This document shows, in pieces, positions 32,961 through 35,951 of a stretch of DNA of 35,951 nt. The number at the start of each line of letters is the position of its first letter. Positions within the stretch are counted from its first letter, which is position 1. The translations under genes and the position numbers were made by a program. The notes below the pieces were generated by a model. It saw only the letters and a program-made list of their open reading frames with translations, made no database searches and was not told where the DNA came from. Source of the DNA: Nanobdellota archaeon (GTDB lineage: Archaea > Nanobdellota > Nanobdellia > Woesearchaeales > GCA-2686295); the NCBI GenBank assembly GCA_018819065.1, contig JAHJQL010000017.1, positions 1-35,951 of the forward strand, read 5' to 3'.

Positions 32961-33605
32961 CTATAAAATTTCGACTCTGCAAGGGGCTAATCGTTTAAAA
33001 GTTTCAGCGTCAGTGGTAGTTCCTACGATTGAGCCATAATGCATTGGTATTGCTAATTTGGGATTTATTAGTTTGCAGGCTTGTGCAGCTTCAGTTGCTG
33101 TCATCACGTAAGTCCCTGACACTGGTAATAAGGCTACATCTATGTCTTTTAAGTCAGACATCTCCGGTATCTTGTCAGTGTCTCCTGCATGGTATATCCT
33201 CTTGTCATTCACTGTGATTATAAAGCCCACCCAATTATTTTCCTTAGAATGAAAAGGAATGCCTGGACTTCTAAACTTATCAACATTATAAGCAGGAACA
33301 ACCTCTATTTCAAGCCCTAACAGCCTCACCTTGTTTCCTGGCTCCACAAGAGTTATATTTTTTACATCTAAACCTGACAGTTTACTCTGGCAATCTGCAA
33401 CAGTTATTATTATAGTGTTTTGGTTTGATACTTTTTTCACATCATCTATGCTGCAATGATCATAATGTTCATGCGTTATCAACACTAAATCTGCTTTCTC
33501 AGACTCTGATTCTAACTTGAAAGGATCAATATAAACAACTTTGTCAGCTTTTATCTTAAAACCATCATGGGCTAATTTTGTTATAACTATGCCTTCATAA
33601 TTCAT
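32961..33605 (-). CDS. MBL-fold metal-dependent hydrolase (UPF0173/UlaG-like)
   Basis: 214 residues. The metallo-beta-lactamase motif 'LVLITHEHYDHCSIDDV' (HEHYDH, 45-50) binds two metals. Further ligands are in 'RIYHAGDTDKIPEM' and in the C-terminal 'AIPMHYGSIVGTT'. The short form with YIDPF near the N-terminus belongs to the UPF0173/UlaG-like group, whose substrates are mostly unknown. The start is confirmed by a near-perfect SD, GGAGGTGTT (33612-33620). It is divergent from the membrane-protein array. Confidence 0.88.
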   Translation of the reverse strand: MNYEGIVITKLAHDGFKIKADKVVYIDPFKLESESEKADLVLITHEHYDHCSIDDVKKVSNQNTIIITVADCQSKLSGLDVKNITLVEPGNKVRLLGLEIEVVPAYNVDKFRSPGIPFHSKENNWVGFIITVNDKRIYHAGDTDKIPEMSDLKDIDVALLPVSGTYVMTATEAAQACKLINPKLAIPMHYGSIVGTTTDAETFKRLAPCRVEIL

Positions 33606-33611
33606 AAAAAC

Positions 33612-33620
33612 AACACCTCC
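33612..33620 (-). promoter_or_regulatory. Near-perfect Shine-Dalgarno of the MBL gene
   Basis: GGAGGTGTT on the minus strand, about 8 nt before ATG 33605, the strongest SD in the window. Confidence 0.75.
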
Positions 33621-33694
33621 GATTAGTTTTAGAAAACAGTTGACTTATTTTAAATTAACCTTTTTGCAAATATTTTTTTGTGAAGTTTTCATAT

Positions 33695-33718
33695 CAATAA
33701 CTAATCCAATAACTAATC
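33695..33718 (+). repeat. Tandem 12-bp direct repeat upstream of a TATA box
   Basis: CAATAACTAATC occurs twice head-to-tail (33695-33706, 33707-33718), 6 nt before TTTATATA. A 10/12 copy, CAATAATTAATT, is at 33742-33753 on the other side of the TATA box. The spacing of about one helical turn suits cooperative binding by a regulator. Confidence 0.6.
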
Positions 33719-33724
33719 AAAACA

Positions 33725-33732
33725 TTTATATA
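33725..33732 (+). promoter_or_regulatory. TATA box of the membrane-protein array
   Basis: TTTATATA is centred about 29 nt before ATG 33758, predicting a leader of a few nucleotides at most. This supports ATG 33758 rather than the TTG at 33752. Confidence 0.65.
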
Positions 33733-33757
33733 TTAATCAGCCAATAATTAATTGAAT

Positions 33758-34312
33758 ATGGCTCAAACAATGTTAGGAGGAGCACTCTCATTCATGAATG
33801 ATTTAGGAATTTATGATGTAGTCCTCCCGTTCTTGCTGGTTTTTACGATAGTATTTGCTATTTTAGAAAAGACGAAGATTTTTGGCGTTGAGGATTTTGA
33901 CGGTCATAAAATAACGAGGAAAAACATGAACGCAATGACTGCGTTTGTCATGGCTTTCTTCGTCGTTGGATCTGCAAAGCTTGTCGGGCTAATAAACCAG
34001 GTTGCAAGCCAAGTATTTCTTCTAATGCTTTTGTTTGTATTATTCTTGATGCTTGCAGGAGTGCTTCAAAAGGATGGAGAATATGAGTTAGCATCTGGAT
34101 GGAAAAAAGCGCTTATGGGAATAGCATTCACAGTTATAGTATTAATCTTTTTAAACGCAATAGGTTGGCTTGAAGACATCTACGAGTTCCTAACAAACTA
34201 TTGGGATACGCAAGCAGTCTCGACAGTCATCACATTAATATTCATTGGATTATTCATATTTTGGATTACAAAAAGTCCGGCTCCAACTAAAAAAGCTGAA
34301 AAAGGTGATTAA
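33758..34312 (+). CDS. Five-TM membrane protein, array member 1
   Basis: 184 residues from ATG 33758. Five hydrophobic helices are visible: 'VLPFLLVFTIVFAILEK', 'TAFVMAFFVVGSAKLVGLI', 'VFLLMLLFVLFLMLAGVL', 'MGIAFTVIVLIFLNAIGWL' and 'VITLIFIGLFIFWITK'. Helix 1 ends in the pattern LPFxxVFTIVFAxLxKxxIxG, shared with array members 2 and 3. There is no signal peptide and no recognised catalytic or transport motif. A polar loop (about 40-60, DFDGHKITRKNMNAM) separates TM1 and TM2. I do not recognise the family; I recall similar proteins in DPANN genomes without function. Confidence 0.75.
   Translation: MAQTMLGGALSFMNDLGIYDVVLPFLLVFTIVFAILEKTKIFGVEDFDGHKITRKNMNAMTAFVMAFFVVGSAKLVGLINQVASQVFLLMLLFVLFLMLAGVLQKDGEYELASGWKKALMGIAFTVIVLIFLNAIGWLEDIYEFLTNYWDTQAVSTVITLIFIGLFIFWITKSPAPTKKAEKGD
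34301..34310 (+). promoter_or_regulatory. Shine-Dalgarno of array member 2 inside the end of member 1
   Basis: AAAGGTGATT matches the anti-SD and lies 4 nt before ATG 34315, overlapping the stop codon region of the previous gene, which couples the two. Confidence 0.65.
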
Positions 34313-34314
34313 TT

Positions 34315-34902
34315 ATGGTTTGGAATTTTGAATATTTTATATACAACCTCGACCAAATGGGCGTTGTCGACGTCATTTTGCCGTTTGTCATAGTGTTTAC
34401 AATAGTTTTTGCAGCACTGCAAAAATCGCTAATTCTTGGAAGAGAAAGCAAAAAGTTCAACATAGTCATTGCTATAGTGATGGGACTGGCAGTAGTCATT
34501 CCTCACGTGATGGGAATTTATCCGCCAGAATCTGACGTTGTGGAGATAATGAACTCCGCACTCCCAAATATTTCACTAATAGCAGTTGCATTCATAATGG
34601 TCATGTTGTTGCTTGGAATTATTGGTGGAGAGCTTGACTTTGCAGGAAAATCCCTTGGAGGAATAGCTGCGTTCATATCAATTATTGCTGTTGCAGTAAT
34701 ATTCGCCTCATCTGCAGGCTGGTTTAGAATTACTCCAAGATGGCTTCAATGGATATACGACCCTTACACTAGAGATATCATCGTTGCAATACTGGTGTTT
34801 GGAGTAATCATCTGGTTCATTACAAAGGATGATACAAAAGTAAAAAATAAAGAGAAAGGATTCATGCAAGAATTATCAACTATTTGGAAAGGACCAAAAT
34901 AA
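34315..34902 (+). CDS. Five-TM membrane protein, array member 2
   Basis: 195 residues, paralogous to member 1: 'VVDVILPFVIVFTIVFAALQ' aligns with its first helix, and four further helices follow ('NIVIAIVMGLAVVIPHVMGI', 'ISLIAVAFIMVMLLLGIIGG', 'IAAFISIIAVAVIFASSAGW', 'IVAILVFGVIIWFITKD'). 'AGWFRITPRWLQWIYDPYTR' is a Trp/Arg-rich loop before TM5. The C-terminal cytosolic tail is basic. The gene starts 2 nt after the member 1 stop. Function unknown. Confidence 0.75.
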   Translation: MVWNFEYFIYNLDQMGVVDVILPFVIVFTIVFAALQKSLILGRESKKFNIVIAIVMGLAVVIPHVMGIYPPESDVVEIMNSALPNISLIAVAFIMVMLLLGIIGGELDFAGKSLGGIAAFISIIAVAVIFASSAGWFRITPRWLQWIYDPYTRDIIVAILVFGVIIWFITKDDTKVKNKEKGFMQELSTIWKGPK

Positions 34903-34945
34903 ATTAAAACATATAAAACACACATGAAAAGGAAGTGAGACATAG

Positions 34946-35533
34946 ATGGCTACTTTTTTAGATATTGGAATAGTAGAGAATTTTAGCATAGTATTTGTAT
35001 TCATACTAATATTTACAATAATCTATGCACTCCTAGAATACAGTAAACCATTTGGAAGCGCCAATAAAGGACTGCACGGACTAATAGCTATTGCAATATC
35101 CTTCTTGTTAGTAATCTCAAAAGCAGCCGTTTTAATGATTAATTTCATGACTTCTTGGTTTGTAGTATTATTCTTGTTCATCGTATTCTCGCTCTTTGCA
35201 ATAAGAATATTTGGAGTTTCAGAAAGCGACACTGTAGCATTAATCAAAAACACGCAGTTATACCCTTACTTGATAGTGTTAATAGTAATAATTGGAATTG
35301 CAGGGATTGCATCAGTCTACGGACAATCACTGCTTGAGAAAGGAACTGGCGTAACACCAAAGAATGTTACCGACGGAGATTTAATACCATCAAACATAGA
35401 TGGTGGGTCAACAAAGACGACTAGCTTTGGAGAAAACGTGCTAAACACATTAGTCCATCCAAAAGTTTTAGGCTTCATAGCAATAATGGTTCTTGGAACT
35501 TTAACATTGGCATTCTTAACAAAGCTCACATAA
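34946..35533 (+). CDS. Five-TM membrane protein, array member 3
   Basis: 195 residues and more diverged. Helix 1 'SIVFVFILIFTIIYALLEYS' followed by KPFG matches the family motif. Four more helices follow, with 'YLIVLIVIIGIAGIASVYGQ' and the C-terminal 'FIAIMVLGTLTLAFLTKLT'. A long polar loop between TM4 and TM5 (about 133-168, Gly/Thr/Ser-rich) distinguishes it. SD GGAAGTGAG (34931-34939) precedes the ATG. An AT-rich ACATATAAAA at 34909-34918 might be an internal promoter. Convergent with the coiled-coil gene, 5-nt gap. Confidence 0.75.
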   Translation: MATFLDIGIVENFSIVFVFILIFTIIYALLEYSKPFGSANKGLHGLIAIAISFLLVISKAAVLMINFMTSWFVVLFLFIVFSLFAIRIFGVSESDTVALIKNTQLYPYLIVLIVIIGIAGIASVYGQSLLEKGTGVTPKNVTDGDLIPSNIDGGSTKTTSFGENVLNTLVHPKVLGFIAIMVLGTLTLAFLTKLT

Positions 35534-35538
35534 AAGTT

Positions 35539-35951
35539 TTAAGGAGCTTTCTTCTTCAAAGAGTCAGAAATTCTAGATAATGTATTAACATTCTCAGTGA
35601 ATACTGGGAGGACCTTTGAGAAGACTTTCTCCATGGCCTTTACTTCAGCTCCAACAGTTAAAATATTCTTATCATACTCGCCAATCTTTCCAATAACTGC
35701 TTGGTGAAGCTTATCAAACTCTTCTTTTAAATTAAGAAAGTCTTGCTCCATAGAACTAATTTTTGACTCCACCTTGTTCTTCCAGCCAATTATCCGATTT
35801 ATATCCTTGACAAGTTCAGTCCATTTCTCCTCTATGATAGATTCGACAAGCTCTTCAACGCCTGAAGCTCCTGGTTGTAGTTGAGAATCATCCATTCCTT
35901 CGTGAGGTTGATGAATGGGTGGCTCTTGATTGTATGGAGTTTGATAATCAA
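35539..35951 (-). CDS. Coiled-coil protein, partial at the window edge
   Basis: The frame is open from the stop at 35539 to the window end, so the 5' end is missing. An internal ATG at 35895 would give 118 residues, but the upstream codons also read as protein: a Pro/Gln-rich stretch DYQTPYNQEPPIHQPHEG. The body is helical: 'VEELVESIIEEKWTELVKDI' then 'IIGWKNKVESKISSMEQDFL', with heptads of a coiled coil to about residue 110. The layout (Pro-rich N-terminus, EEKW, WK, coiled coil, 'GEYDKNILTVGAEVKAMEKV') resembles a conserved DPANN protein of unknown function, reminiscent of FlaC-like archaellum accessory proteins. No TM. Confidence 0.7.
   Translation of the reverse strand, partial: DYQTPYNQEPPIHQPHEGMDDSQLQPGASGVEELVESIIEEKWTELVKDINRIIGWKNKVESKISSMEQDFLNLKEEFDKLHQAVIGKIGEYDKNILTVGAEVKAMEKVFSKVLPVFTENVNTLSRISDSLKKKAP

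Noticed and set aside
34909-34918. Firm internal promoter for array member 3
   Set aside because: ACATATAAAA is plausible, but the gap is only 43 nt and an SD is present, so read-through from the upstream promoter is enough.

Overview
The window looks like a chromosomal segment of an AT-rich archaeon, most likely a DPANN-type lineage (Woesearchaeota/Pacearchaeota-like; this placement is inference). Archaeal marks are HerA, Mre11, a Taw3/TYW3 wyosine enzyme, a tandem Lrp-type regulator, a KaiC-like ATPase, and TATA boxes (TTTATATA or TTTAAA types) about 25-30 nt in front of start codons. Many first genes therefore appear leaderless or nearly so, while many operon-internal genes carry Shine-Dalgarno (SD) motifs or ATGA/GTGA overlaps. 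Some genes have a bacterial look, notably an AspRS of the long GAD-containing type and a type I IPP isomerase. Coding density is very high. The longest non-coding stretches are 1-169, 9498-9685, 28445-28664 and 33606-33757, all described below; none exceeds 300 bases. I saw no tRNA, rRNA, CRISPR array or insertion sequence.

Layout: (1) 1-3803, a structured leader, a membrane-anchored CARDB-like surface protein and two MacB/FtsX-type ABC permeases, with no ATPase in view. (2) 3857-9497, sugar storage: a GalT-like HIT protein converging on a four-gene minus-strand operon of GT4 glycosyltransferase, GH57 glucan hydrolase, small DUF5752-like membrane protein and GT3 glycogen synthase. (3) 9639-12345, a winged-helix regulator operon behind a perfect inverted repeat, converging on an MFS-like permease. 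(4) 12449-16496, a beta-propeller protein coupled to a KaiC-like ATPase, then a secreted PKD/Cys-rich protein. (5) 16538-19300, HerA and Mre11. (6) 19297-23424, minus strand: an orphan gene, a corA-Rossmann-taw3 operon, and AsnRS. (7) 23473-26654, a B12-type radical SAM protein with an unusual cysteine spacing, divergent from a tandem Lrp/AsnC regulator. (8) 26690-32911, minus strand: aspS, a probable structured RNA, and gatB-gatC-Nudix-mazG-gatA-idi. (9) 32961-35951, an MBL hydrolase, three tandem paralogous five-TM membrane proteins, and a coiled-coil protein cut by the window edge.

The genes form coherent modules: glucan synthesis and turnover, amide aminoacyl-tRNA supply (AspRS + GatCAB beside AsnRS) with NTP housekeeping, and DNA end processing. 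The least explained parts are the two structured RNA candidates (23-139 and about 28490-28620 minus), the propeller/KaiC pair, the radical SAM/Lrp pair, and the three-membrane-protein array with its repeat-bearing promoter.
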